Shown here in pieces: positions 8,311 through 17,615 of a DNA stretch of 39,012 nucleotides. The first letter of the stretch is position 1. Every line of letters starts with the position of its first letter. The position numbers were made by a program, and so were the translations under genes. The notes beneath the pieces are model-generated. The model saw only the letters and a list, made by a program, of their open reading frames with translations, made no database searches and was not told the DNA's origin. This DNA comes from Gammaproteobacteria bacterium (GTDB taxonomy: Bacteria > Pseudomonadota > Gammaproteobacteria > Steroidobacterales > GCA-2729495): NCBI GenBank assembly GCA_016874095.1, contig VGVH01000023.1:1-39012 (forward strand), given 5' to 3'.

Positions 8311-8315
8311 TGGTG

Positions 8316-8321
8316 TATCAT
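8316..8321 (+). promoter_or_regulatory. Possible -10 element of purB
   Basis: TATCAT matches the sigma-70 -10 consensus at five of six bases and lies 30 bases before the purB ATG. I see no convincing -35 box at 16-18 bases upstream; that position falls in the hairpin. Confidence 0.3.
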
Positions 8322-8351
8322 TCGGAGCGCGAAGTATAGGTCTTTTTTTCA

Positions 8352-9746
8352 ATGGACGAACACCAGACACTCAGGGCGATCTCACCACTCGACGGCCGCT
8401 ACGCCGCCAAGTGCGATGGCTTTCGCGAGCTGTTCAGCGAGCAGGGGCTGATCCGCCGACGCGTGCTGACCGAGGTCCGCTGGCTGCAGTTCCTGGCAAA
8501 GCGCGGCGGGCTCGAGGGCTTTCCGCCTGTCTCACCCGTCGTGCACGACTGGCTGGACCGCCTCGTTGCCGACTTCGGCTACCAGGAAGCAAGCCGCGTC
8601 AAGGCGATCGAAAAGACGACGAACCACGATGTGAAGGCGGTCGAGTACTTCATTGCCGAACGCCTGGCCGAGGGCACCGAGCTTGCACGGCTCCGCCCGT
8701 TCGTGCATATCGCGTGCACCTCCGAGGACATCAACAACATCGCCTACGCGATGATTCTGCGGAGCGCACGCAACGAACACCTGCTTCCCGCTGCTCGCAG
8801 CCTGGTGACCCTGTTGAGGGGCATGGCGCGCGCGAACGCCGCCCTGCCCATGCTGTCCCGCACGCATGGCCAACCGGCGAGTCCCACGACGCTCGGAAAG
8901 GAGATGGCGAATGTCGCGGCCCGAATCGAGCGCCAGCTGGCGGCCTTCGAGCGCATACCGATTCTGGCGAAGCTCAATGGGGCAGTCGGCAATTTCAACG
9001 CCCACGTTGTGGCCTGGCCGCAGACGGACTGGCCGTCCCTGTCGAACGAATTCATCAACTCGCTCGGACTGGAAGCCAATCCGCTGACCACGCAGATCGA
9101 ACCGCACGACTGGATGGCGGAGTACTTCGACGGCATCGCCCGCCTGAACACGATACTGATCGACGCGGCGCGGGACTTCTGGAGCTACATCTCGATCGGC
9201 TACTTCCGGCAGCGCCAGCTGGCCCACGAAGTCGGTTCCTCGACGATGCCGCACAAGGTGAACCCGATCGACTTCGAGAACGCCGAGGGCAATCTCGGAA
9301 TCGCGAACGCTCTGCTTGCGCACTTCTCGTCGAAACTGCCGGTTTCCCGCTGGCAGCGGGATCTCTCCGACTCCACTGTCCAGCGCAACGTGGGAGTCGC
9401 CATCGGACATACGCTCCTTGCGTGGAAGTCGCTGCAGGCAGGCCTGGACAAACTCGACCCGGATCCCGTGCGCATGGCCGCGGATTTGGAGTCGAACTGG
9501 GAAGTGCTGGGCGAGGCGATCCAGACCGTGCTGCGCCGGCATGGGCACGAGGATGCATACGAGCAGCTGAAGGCAGCAACCCGAGGGCGGCAGCTGCGAC
9601 CCGACGATCTGCGGGCATTCATCAGTGGCCTCGACCTGCCGCGCCCGGCGCGCGACGCCTTGCTGCAGCTGACGCCAGCAAGCTACACCGGGCTCGCCGC
9701 CAGTCTTGCCACGGCGCCTGCGCGAAACCCGGCCACTGAACCATAA
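8352..9746 (+). CDS. purB: Adenylosuccinate lyase
   Basis: PurB acts twice in purine synthesis, splitting SAICAR to AICAR and adenylosuccinate to AMP, each with release of fumarate. The 464-residue protein begins TLRAISPLDGRYAAK as in the E. coli-type enzymes and carries KTTNHDVKAVEYF, the HIACTSEDINNIAYA stretch and the lyase signature SSTMPHKVNPIDFENAEGN. The length is normal. It stands divergent to fumC and shares an 89-base promoter region with it. Confidence 0.97.
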   Translation: MDEHQTLRAISPLDGRYAAKCDGFRELFSEQGLIRRRVLTEVRWLQFLAKRGGLEGFPPVSPVVHDWLDRLVADFGYQEASRVKAIEKTTNHDVKAVEYFIAERLAEGTELARLRPFVHIACTSEDINNIAYAMILRSARNEHLLPAARSLVTLLRGMARANAALPMLSRTHGQPASPTTLGKEMANVAARIERQLAAFERIPILAKLNGAVGNFNAHVVAWPQTDWPSLSNEFINSLGLEANPLTTQIEPHDWMAEYFDGIARLNTILIDAARDFWSYISIGYFRQRQLAHEVGSSTMPHKVNPIDFENAEGNLGIANALLAHFSSKLPVSRWQRDLSDSTVQRNVGVAIGHTLLAWKSLQAGLDKLDPDPVRMAADLESNWEVLGEAIQTVLRRHGHEDAYEQLKAATRGRQLRPDDLRAFISGLDLPRPARDALLQLTPASYTGLAASLATAPARNPATEP

Positions 9747-9850
9747 GACGGGCCGACAGCCGCCATTTCGTGACGCAGTTGGCACCAGCCAGCCGTCGGT
9801 GGGCACTAGACTGCCAGCGTTTATCTGGGCCGGATACCGCGCGAATTCCC

Positions 9851-10348
9851 ATGCTCGTCGATCGCAACGACAATCGTCGGTGGATTCTTTCCTCCAAGGA
9901 GGAAACTCGCCAGGCGGCGGTCGCCATCGCCAACCTTGCCAAGCGTTCGCTGGTGATCCTGACGCCTGATCTGGAGCCCGGGATCTACGACCACGAGGAG
10001 TTCCTCGACGTCGCCAAGCGGCTGGTTCTTTCGAAGCGCTACGCCAAGATCCGCATGATCGTGACCGACCCGGGCCTGGCCATGGGCAACCAGAACCGCT
10101 TCGTCAGCGTTGCCAGGCGGCTGAATACCTGCATAGAGCTGCGCAATGCCCACAAGCGCTACCAGAGGCATCGGGAGGCGCTGCTGATCGCCGACGACAA
10201 CGCCCTGCTCTACCGCGTGGATTGCTCCCGCTGGGAAGGTATCGCGGACTACAACGACCCCATCGTGACGCGCCGCTACCTCGACTTCTTCGACACGATC
10301 TGGAACGCATCGGAACCTGCCCCGGAGTTCAATCAGGTCCCGGTCTGA
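9851..10348 (+). CDS. Conserved hypothetical protein (DUF7931-like, PLD-type fold)
   Basis: This 165-residue soluble protein runs from MLVDRNDNRRWILSSKEE to FNQVPV. It resembles a gammaproteobacterial family often placed near purB or mnmA and annotated DUF7931, thought to have a phospholipase D-like fold (SLVILTPDLEPGIYDHEEF; KRYQRHREALLIADDNALLYR). The lone HRE is not a full HKD active site, so catalysis is doubtful. I chose the ATG at 9851; an upstream ATG at 9770 would add 27 residues without family character. No clear ribosome site is seen. The family call is from memory and moderately sure. Confidence 0.7.
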   Translation: MLVDRNDNRRWILSSKEETRQAAVAIANLAKRSLVILTPDLEPGIYDHEEFLDVAKRLVLSKRYAKIRMIVTDPGLAMGNQNRFVSVARRLNTCIELRNAHKRYQRHREALLIADDNALLYRVDCSRWEGIADYNDPIVTRRYLDFFDTIWNASEPAPEFNQVPV

Positions 10349-10360
10349 GCACGGGCTGGC

Positions 10361-10377
10361 GCGCATAGAATATGCGC
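10361..10377 (+). promoter_or_regulatory. Perfect palindrome abutting the mnmA start codon
   Basis: Arms gcgcata (10361-10367) and tatgcgc (10371-10377) pair perfectly around a 3-base centre, ending one base before the mnmA ATG. The palindrome takes the place where a ribosome binding site should be. It also contains TAGAAT, a -10-like hexamer at 10366-10371. Confidence 0.45.
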
Positions 10378-10378
10378 C

Positions 10379-11467
10379 ATGGCCGCTCGCCCCCTCGTGA
10401 TGGTTGGCATTTCCGGCGGCGTGGACTCCGCCGTGGCAGCGCTGCTCCTGCGAGAGGCAGGGCATGAAGTGCAGGGCCTCCACATGACGAACTGGGAGGT
10501 CGATGACGCCTACTGCACGGCGGCCGCGGACTACCAGTCCGCCCGCCAGGTCTGCGCCGATCTCGGCATCCCGCTGCACCGCGCGAATTTCTCGGCGGCC
10601 TACCGCGACCAGGTATTCAGCTCGTTCCTGGCGGAGTACGCCGCCGGGAGAACCCCGAATCCTGATGTGCTCTGCAATCGCGAGATCAAGTTCGGCGCTT
10701 TCCTCGAGCATGCGCGCCGGCTCGGTGCTGGCATGATCGCGACCGGTCACTATGCGAGAGGTGGCGCCACGAGCGGCGGACGCCTGCTCCTCGCGCGCGA
10801 CACCGCCAAGGACCAGACCTACTTTCTGCACGCGGTCGAGCCCTCCGCCCTCGCCGTGACGCTGTTTCCACTTGGCGACCTGACCAAGGAGGAAGTCAGG
10901 TCGCTGGCCAATCGTGCCGGGCTCGCGAACTTCGATCGTCCGGACAGCACCGGCATCTGCTTCATCGGCGAACGGCCTTTCCGTGAATTCCTTTCAGGCT
11001 ACCTCTCCGGGACGCCAGGACCGATTCTCGCCTGCGAAGGCGAGCACCTCGGTGAACACAGCGGCCTGATCCATTACACGATCGGCCAACGATCGGGAAT
11101 AGGCATCGGCGGGCGTAGCTCCGGCGGGGACGCCGCTTGGTATGTCGTCGCGAAGGACATTGCCCGCAACGCACTCGTCGTGGCGCAGGGGCGCGGACAT
11201 CCTGCCCTGTGGTCGCGAGTGCTCACCACTGGCCCGCCGCATTGGCTTCGCGCGATACCGGACCCGTGCAGCCTGCGTGGCTTGCGAGCCAGGATCCGGC
11301 ACCGGCACGCACCCGCAGCATGCGAAATCACGACGGCGGAGGATGGCAGCTTGCGCCTGCTGTTCGCCGATTCCCAGTGGGCAGTCGCCCCCGGGCAATA
11401 CGCGGTGCTGTACACGGACGACGAGTGCGTGGGCGGCGCCGTCATTGAAACGGCCGCGCCTGTATAA
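10379..11467 (+). CDS. mnmA: tRNA-specific 2-thiouridylase MnmA
   Basis: MnmA activates U34 of tRNA-Lys, -Glu and -Gln with ATP and inserts sulfur delivered by the Tus relay, giving s2U. The 362 residues include the PP-loop [12 protein letters not shown], the first catalytic cysteine in [12 protein letters not shown], the second in STGICFIGE, and the typical [14 protein letters not shown] stretch. The length is normal. There is no Shine-Dalgarno sequence; a palindrome sits directly before the ATG. The TAA stop overlaps the probable -10 box of acnA. Confidence 0.96.
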   Translation: MAARPLVMVGISGGVDSAVAALLLREAGHEVQGLHMTNWEVDDAYCTAAADYQSARQVCADLGIPLHRANFSAAYRDQVFSSFLAEYAAGRTPNPDVLCNREIKFGAFLEHARRLGAGMIATGHYARGGATSGGRLLLARDTAKDQTYFLHAVEPSALAVTLFPLGDLTKEEVRSLANRAGLANFDRPDSTGICFIGERPFREFLSGYLSGTPGPILACEGEHLGEHSGLIHYTIGQRSGIGIGGRSSGGDAAWYVVAKDIARNALVVAQGRGHPALWSRVLTTGPPHWLRAIPDPCSLRGLRARIRHRHAPAACEITTAEDGSLRLLFADSQWAVAPGQYAVLYTDDECVGGAVIETAAPV

Positions 11468-11468
11468 T
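11463..11468 (+). promoter_or_regulatory. Probable -10 element of acnA
   Basis: A perfect TATAAT overlaps the mnmA stop codon and lies 29 bases before the acnA ATG, followed by a CGGAGA ribosome site at about 11480-11486. No good -35 box stands at the usual distance, so the promoter may need an activator or may be chance. Confidence 0.4.
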
Positions 11469-11496
11469 TTTCGACTTTCATCGGAGACGCGACCCC

Positions 11497-14172
11497 ATGG
11501 GTCAAGCTATCGACGCCAAGTCCGTGCTGAACGTCAACGGCACCGCATACCAGATCTACAAACTTGACGCGGTTCGCGATGGGCGCGTGGCCAGGCTCCC
11601 CTACTCCCTCAAGGTACTGCTGGAAAACATGCTGCGACACGCCGCAGACGGCGACGTGCGACCAGAGGACATCCGCGCATTGGCCAACTGGGACCCGCAG
11701 GCCGAGCCCGATCATGAGATCGCGTTCACGCCGGCGCGGGTGATCCTGCAGGACTTCACCGGGGTTCCGGCTGTCGTCGACCTGGCGGCGATGCGCGAAG
11801 CGGTGGTGAAACTCGGGGGCCGGGCCGAAGCAATCAACCCGCTTTCTCCGGCGGAACTGGTCATCGACCACTCCGTGCAGGTCGACCACTACGGGACGGC
11901 CAACGCCCTCGCGGAAAACATCCGCATCGAGTTCGATCGAAACATAGAGCGATATTCGTTTCTGCGATGGGGCCAGACCGCCTTCAACAACTTCAAGGTC
12001 GTGCCGCCCAATACCGGCATCGTGCATCAGGTCAACGTCGAGCACCTGGCACGGGTCGTCTTCGACGTCACCCGTGACGGCAAACGCCTGGCCTACCCGG
12101 ACACGGTGGTTGGCACCGACTCCCACACGACGATGGTCAACGGCCTCGGCGTGCTCGGCTGGGGCGTCGGCGGAATCGAGGCTGAAGCCGCGATGCTCGG
12201 CCAGCCGGTCACCATGCTGATCCCGCAGGTTCTCGGCGTAAAGCTGACCGGCGCCCTGCGCGAGGGCACGACGGCGACCGATCTCGTCCTGACTCTCACC
12301 GAGCTGTTGCGCAAGAAGGGTGTGGTGAACAAGTTCGTCGAGTTCTTCGGCGACGGCCTGTCGAACCTGCCGCTGGCTGATCGCTCCACGCTGGCGAACA
12401 TGAGTCCCGAATTCGGCAGCACCTGCGCCATATTCCCGATCGATCGCGAAACCATCCGCTACCTGGAATTGACCGGGCGCGAGCTGAAGCAGATCGCACT
12501 CGTGGAGGCGTATGCCCGTGCGCAGGGCATGTGGCGCGACGACGGCGCTGCGGCGCCGTTATACAGCGACGTCCTCGACCTCGACCTCGGCAGCATCGAA
12601 CCGACACTCGCCGGGCCACGCAGGCCTCACGATCGACTGCCACTGAAGGACGTTGCCGCCAGCTTCCGCACGCAGGTCGCAGAGGCCGTTGCCGGACGCA
12701 AATCGGGCGGCACGACCAATGTCTCCAAAGGCGGGCAGCGCTTCGAGCTGCGCGACGGTGCCGTCATCATTGCCGCCATCACGAGCTGCACGAACACCTC
12801 GAACCCCTCGGTCATGGTGGCTGCGGGCCTGCTGGCACGCAACGCGTTGCGCGCGGGTCTGAAAACGCAGCCATGGGTGAAGACGAGCCTGGCACCCGGA
12901 TCGCGTGTCGTCACCAATTACCTCGAGAAGTCAGGTCTGCTGCCGGAACTCGCGGGCCTGGGCTTCAACGTGGTCGGCTACGGGTGCACGACCTGCATTG
13001 GCAATTCGGGCCCGGTGGACGATGCGATCGGCGCTGCGGTAACCGACAACCAGATCGTCGCGGCCGCAGTTCTGTCCGGCAACCGCAATTTCGAAGGCCG
13101 TATCCACCCGCTGGCGCGCATGAATTACCTGGCCTCGCCACCGCTGGTGGTGGCCTATGCACTGACCGGGACGATCGACAAAGATCTTGCGACCGAACCG
13201 CTCGGCACGGGCAAGGACGGCAAGCCGGTCCATCTGCGTGACATCTGGCCCAGCCAGGCGGAGATCCAGTCGGTTGTTGCAGGGAACATCGACTCCGCCA
13301 TGTTCCGAAACAGCTATGCCGGAGTCTTCTCCGGCGACAACAACTGGCAGAAGGTACCAACCCCGGCCGGCTCGAGCTATTCATGGGACGGGAAGTCGAC
13401 TTACGTCCGCAATCCGCCCTATTTCGCGAACATGCCTCCCAGGCCTGTAGCGGTACGTGACATCGCCGGGGCACGGGCACTTGCCGTGCTGGGCGACTCC
13501 GTCACGACAGACCACATTTCGCCTGCCGGATCCATCAAGAAGGACAGCCCTGCCGGACGGTACCTGGTCGCCAATGGCGTCGATCCGAAGGACTTCAACT
13601 CCTATGGCGCACGCCGGGGCAACCACGAAGTCATGATGCGCGGCACGTTTGCGAATATCCGCCTGCGCAACCAGTTGGTACCGGGTGTGGAGGGTGGCGT
13701 TACCCGGCATCTGCCTTCAGGCGAACAGCTGAGCATCTTCGACGCATCCATGCGCTACCAGCAGGAAGGCACGCCGCTGGTGATTCTCGCCGGAAAGGAA
13801 TACGGCAGCGGCTCTTCGCGCGACTGGGCGGCAAAAGGCACGATGCTGCTCGGCGTAAAGGCCGTGATCGCCGAGAGCTACGAGCGTATTCACCGCTCCA
13901 ACCTGATCGGCATGGGCATCCTGCCCCTGCAATTCCTTGACGGCCAGAACACGCAGTCGCTCGGACTGACCGGCAGCGATACCTTCGACATCTCCGGCCT
14001 GAGCGGCGGTGCCGCGAGCCGTGTCATGGTGACAGCGCGCCGCGAAGACAGCAGCATCCGTTTCGAAGCGCGAGTCCGCATCGATACCCCGAAAGAGCGC
14101 GACTACTACGCCCACGGTGGCATCATGCAGTACGTGCTGCGGCAGCTGGCTGCATCGACGCCGGCTGCCTGA
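11497..14172 (+). CDS. acnA: Aconitate hydratase A
   Basis: It converts citrate to isocitrate in the TCA cycle with a [4Fe-4S] cluster. The 891-residue protein is of the AcnA/IRP1 type: [12 protein letters not shown] near the start, the catalytic [20 protein letters not shown], cluster ligands in [10 protein letters not shown] and [12 protein letters not shown], and a C-terminal swivel domain with [13 protein letters not shown]. The length is normal for AcnA. The sirtuin gene starts 5 bases after the stop, so they are probably co-transcribed. Confidence 0.97.
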   Translation: MGQAIDAKSVLNVNGTAYQIYKLDAVRDGRVARLPYSLKVLLENMLRHAADGDVRPEDIRALANWDPQAEPDHEIAFTPARVILQDFTGVPAVVDLAAMREAVVKLGGRAEAINPLSPAELVIDHSVQVDHYGTANALAENIRIEFDRNIERYSFLRWGQTAFNNFKVVPPNTGIVHQVNVEHLARVVFDVTRDGKRLAYPDTVVGTDSHTTMVNGLGVLGWGVGGIEAEAAMLGQPVTMLIPQVLGVKLTGALREGTTATDLVLTLTELLRKKGVVNKFVEFFGDGLSNLPLADRSTLANMSPEFGSTCAIFPIDRETIRYLELTGRELKQIALVEAYARAQGMWRDDGAAAPLYSDVLDLDLGSIEPTLAGPRRPHDRLPLKDVAASFRTQVAEAVAGRKSGGTTNVSKGGQRFELRDGAVIIAAITSCTNTSNPSVMVAAGLLARNALRAGLKTQPWVKTSLAPGSRVVTNYLEKSGLLPELAGLGFNVVGYGCTTCIGNSGPVDDAIGAAVTDNQIVAAAVLSGNRNFEGRIHPLARMNYLASPPLVVAYALTGTIDKDLATEPLGTGKDGKPVHLRDIWPSQAEIQSVVAGNIDSAMFRNSYAGVFSGDNNWQKVPTPAGSSYSWDGKSTYVRNPPYFANMPPRPVAVRDIAGARALAVLGDSVTTDHISPAGSIKKDSPAGRYLVANGVDPKDFNSYGARRGNHEVMMRGTFANIRLRNQLVPGVEGGVTRHLPSGEQLSIFDASMRYQQEGTPLVILAGKEYGSGSSRDWAAKGTMLLGVKAVIAESYERIHRSNLIGMGILPLQFLDGQNTQSLGLTGSDTFDISGLSGGAASRVMVTARREDSSIRFEARVRIDTPKERDYYAHGGIMQYVLRQLAASTPAA

Positions 14173-14177
14173 CAAGG

Positions 14178-14912
<735 letters not shown>

Positions 14913-14937
14913 ATGGGAACCTGCCGGGTGGATGTAA

Positions 14938-15756
14938 ATGGCCGCCGCTAGCTGCCACGATCTTGTCGACATCGGCGCCAACCTCGCGCACGAAAGTTTC
15001 GACCAGGACCGCGACGAAGTTATTGCCCGCGCGCGGGCAGCGGGCGTACGCCGCCTCATCGTCACCGGCAGCACGGTGGCATCGAGCCTGGCCGCTGCAG
15101 CGCTCGCTCACCGCCTGCCTGGCTGCATCTACGCTACTGCCGGTGTGCATCCTCACCATGCAACCGACTTCGGACCGGATGCGGCAGCGGCGCTCGTCGA
15201 ACTCGCGACGAGGTCAGGCGTGGTTGCTATCGGCGAGTGCGGCCTCGACTATTACCGGAACTTCTCCCCGGCCCGCGCGCAGCGGCTTGCCTTCGAGCGC
15301 CAGCTGAGCCTGGCCGCCACGACCGGCAAGCCAGTGTTCCTGCACCAGCGTGACGCGCACGAGGATTTCGTCGCGATACTCGCGGATCAACTGCCCCGCC
15401 TGATCGGCGGCGTAGCGCACTGCTTCACCGGCCCGCGCGCACAGCTCGAACAGTACGTCGGAATGGGCCTGTATATCGGCATTACCGGCTGGATCTGCGA
15501 CGACCGGCGGGGAGAGGATCTTCGCAGGGCGGTCGAAGCCCTCCCCATCGACCGCGTGATGCTCGAAACGGATGCGCCCTATCTGCTGCCGCGGAATCTC
15601 CAGGCCCGAACCAGGAACCGGCGCAATGAGCCCGCCCATCTGCCGGCCGTGCTTGAAACGACAGCACGGTGCATGGGCGTAGATCCGGCTGTACTCGCCG
15701 CCGCATCGACAGCCAATGCCGAGCTGTTGTTCGGGCTTCAGTCCACTGCTGGCTGA
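14938..15756 (+). CDS. TatD family metal-dependent DNase
   Basis: This 272-residue hydrolase of the TatD type probably acts as a 3'-5' exonuclease in DNA turnover or repair. Note that the usual HxH metal motif near the start reads DIGANL, as in the TatD subgroup (DIGANLT). Further metal residues are in GVHPHHA, GECGLDYYRN, PVFLHQRDAHEDF, HCFTG and LETDAPYLLPRN. It lies 25 bases after the sirtuin stop on the same strand. Its end overlaps the convergent NERD gene by 19 bases. Confidence 0.92.
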   Translation: MAAASCHDLVDIGANLAHESFDQDRDEVIARARAAGVRRLIVTGSTVASSLAAAALAHRLPGCIYATAGVHPHHATDFGPDAAAALVELATRSGVVAIGECGLDYYRNFSPARAQRLAFERQLSLAATTGKPVFLHQRDAHEDFVAILADQLPRLIGGVAHCFTGPRAQLEQYVGMGLYIGITGWICDDRRGEDLRRAVEALPIDRVMLETDAPYLLPRNLQARTRNRRNEPAHLPAVLETTARCMGVDPAVLAAASTANAELLFGLQSTAG

Positions 15757-16310
15757 GTCTCGGCGGCAAGAGCCGTCCAAGCCGCATCGAGAACGCCGAC
15801 GGCCACGCCGTCCCCGGCGGTTGCTCCCGCCTCGAGCTCCCGGAGGAGGTCATCCAGGAGACGAACGTACGGAGGAAATCCCTTGCTGAAGACGGCCCTG
15901 TCGGTAAATACCACGAGTCCCTTGACCGGCAGGTCCGGCACGATGCGCCGTACGGCTGCGATGCGATCATAGAGCCGCGGCAGCGGATTGGGAAATGTCG
16001 ATCGCCGGCTGCGATCGAGCACGGTCCACTCCTGCATGGCCTCGCTGCCGAAGATATGCCCTGCCACGTCCCGCAGGTCGACAACCATGATCCCGGTCGG
16101 CGCAAGCAGCAGATGCCCGACATGGATATGAACTGATTCCGTATGCGGCAACAGCACGTCCGACAACATCCGTTGGCTGGCACGTGAAAGCCTGGCAAGC
16201 GGTCGCGCAGCGGCACGCCGCCGGTGGACATACGAGCCGGACAGCACTGCCAATGCACAGGCGGCGAACGCGACGCCGCTCCAGAGCATTGCTGGAGAAA
16301 TCCGGCTCAT
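15738..16310 (-). CDS. NERD domain protein with an N-terminal membrane anchor
   Basis: The 190-residue protein begins with a hydrophobic segment (about residues 7-27) followed by a basic stretch (HRRRAAARP), so it is probably anchored in the inner membrane with the rest in the cytoplasm. The soluble part resembles the nuclease-related NERD domain: HLLLAPTGIMVVDLRDVAGHIFG, then VKGLVVFTDRAVF. The conserved acidic-x-lysine of the nuclease core reads VVDLRD here, so activity is uncertain. The ATG overlaps the thrC stop by 4 bases (ATGA), showing translational coupling to the threonine genes, which is an odd partner. Confidence 0.7.
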   Translation of the reverse strand: MSRISPAMLWSGVAFAACALAVLSGSYVHRRRAAARPLARLSRASQRMLSDVLLPHTESVHIHVGHLLLAPTGIMVVDLRDVAGHIFGSEAMQEWTVLDRSRRSTFPNPLPRLYDRIAAVRRIVPDLPVKGLVVFTDRAVFSKGFPPYVRLLDDLLRELEAGATAGDGVAVGVLDAAWTALAAETQPAVD

Positions 16311-17611
16311 GCCGCCCGGTCAAGCTGCGAGGCAAGCTCCGGCAGGCGCGGCCCGATCACCTGGTGCTGCGCAGGCCGCGCAAGCAGGGCCCCGAGCTCA
16401 CGCGGCACAGGGACTGACACTCCGAGCAGCGGCTCGACGATCGAGTCGAACTTCGCCGGGTGCGCCGTCGCAACCGCAATCCAGTCGTGCCTGTCACGAT
16501 CCGCCGGGGGAAGCTGCCGATAGACATGCAGCGCGGTTGCAGTGTGGGGACACCAGGCCATGCCATGGCGGTCGTACTCGCTACGGATCGCCGCGCGAAT
16601 CTCCGCATCGCTTACCGGTACTGCCATGACGGCTGCGCGCAGATCACCCACGTCGGCAAAGAGATCCCGCAGCCGCTCCATGTTGCTCGGGTTGCCGACA
16701 TCCATCGCTGAGGCCAGTGTTGCCACCGTAGCCCTGGGTAGCCACTGGCCGGTGGCCAGAAAGTCGGGCACGGTAGTGTTGGCGTTGGTAGCCATCACGA
16801 TGCGATCGATCGGCAGGCCCATCTCTCGCGCCCACACGCATGCAAACACGTTCCCCAGGTTTCCGGTCGGGACGATGAAGCTGGAGGGTCGACCCGTGCG
16901 GCGCAGGTGGTTGATGCTGGCGTGCGCGTAATAGGCAGCCTGCGGCAGCAGTCGGCCGACGTTGATGCTGTTGGCAGAGCAAAGATTGTGTCGCCCGGCG
17001 AGCGCCGCGTCCGCGAACGCCTCCTTTGCCAGCCGCTGGCAGTCATCGAATTCGCCGGCGACGGCCAGCGACAGCACGTTCCCTCCCCAGCAGGTCAACT
17101 GATGCTGCTGTCGCGGCGATACCCGTCCCTCGGGGAAAAGCACGCATACGCGCATGCCAGGCTTGCCGTAGTAGGCAGCAGCAACCGCGCCGCCAGTGTC
17201 GCCGGACGTGGCTACCAGGATGGTGACGGGCGGCCGGGTGTGTCGTCCATCCGCGACGATCCGGGTCATGCAGCCGGACAGAAATCGCGCGCCGACGTCC
17301 TTGAACGCCGCGGTTGGTCCGTGAAACAACTCGAGCACTGCCAACCGGTCCTCGAGCTGCCGCAGCGGAACCGGAAAATCCAGGGCTTCGTGTGCGATCT
17401 GCGCGAGCGACGGGCTCAGTGTCGAGTCCGCGAAGAACGGAGCGAGCAGCTCGCAGGCTACGACGTCGAGTTGTGCGACTGCCGGCCACTCCGCGCTCGC
17501 TGCACGCGGCAGGGAAACCGGTACGTACAGTCCACCGTCGGGTGCAGTGCCACCCATGATGGCCTGTTCGATGCGGCCCCCGGTACCGCCGCGTGTGCTG
17601 CGGAATTCCAT
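16307..17611 (-). CDS. thrC: Threonine synthase
   Basis: It converts O-phosphohomoserine to threonine with pyridoxal phosphate. The 434-residue protein has STRGGTGGRIEQAIMGG at the start, the PLP-lysine region GPTAAFKDVGARFL, VATSGDTGGAVAAAYYG and PTGNLGNVFACVWA. I chose the ATG at 17611 (MEFRSTRGG), 4 bases after the thrA stop; the open frame further upstream lies inside thrA. It sits between thrA and the NERD gene in one operon. The substrate-making homoserine kinase (thrB) is not here. Confidence 0.95.
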   Translation of the reverse strand: MEFRSTRGGTGGRIEQAIMGGTAPDGGLYVPVSLPRAASAEWPAVAQLDVVACELLAPFFADSTLSPSLAQIAHEALDFPVPLRQLEDRLAVLELFHGPTAAFKDVGARFLSGCMTRIVADGRHTRPPVTILVATSGDTGGAVAAAYYGKPGMRVCVLFPEGRVSPRQQHQLTCWGGNVLSLAVAGEFDDCQRLAKEAFADAALAGRHNLCSANSINVGRLLPQAAYYAHASINHLRRTGRPSSFIVPTGNLGNVFACVWAREMGLPIDRIVMATNANTTVPDFLATGQWLPRATVATLASAMDVGNPSNMERLRDLFADVGDLRAAVMAVPVSDAEIRAAIRSEYDRHGMAWCPHTATALHVYRQLPPADRDRHDWIAVATAHPAKFDSIVEPLLGVSVPVPRELGALLARPAQHQVIGPRLPELASQLDRAA

Positions 17612-17615
17612 CGGC

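Noticed and set aside
9779-9812. TTGGCA and TAGACT as a promoter for the DUF7931-like gene
   Set aside because: The hexamers are 22 bases apart, too far for a sigma-70 promoter; only the -10-like part might be used.
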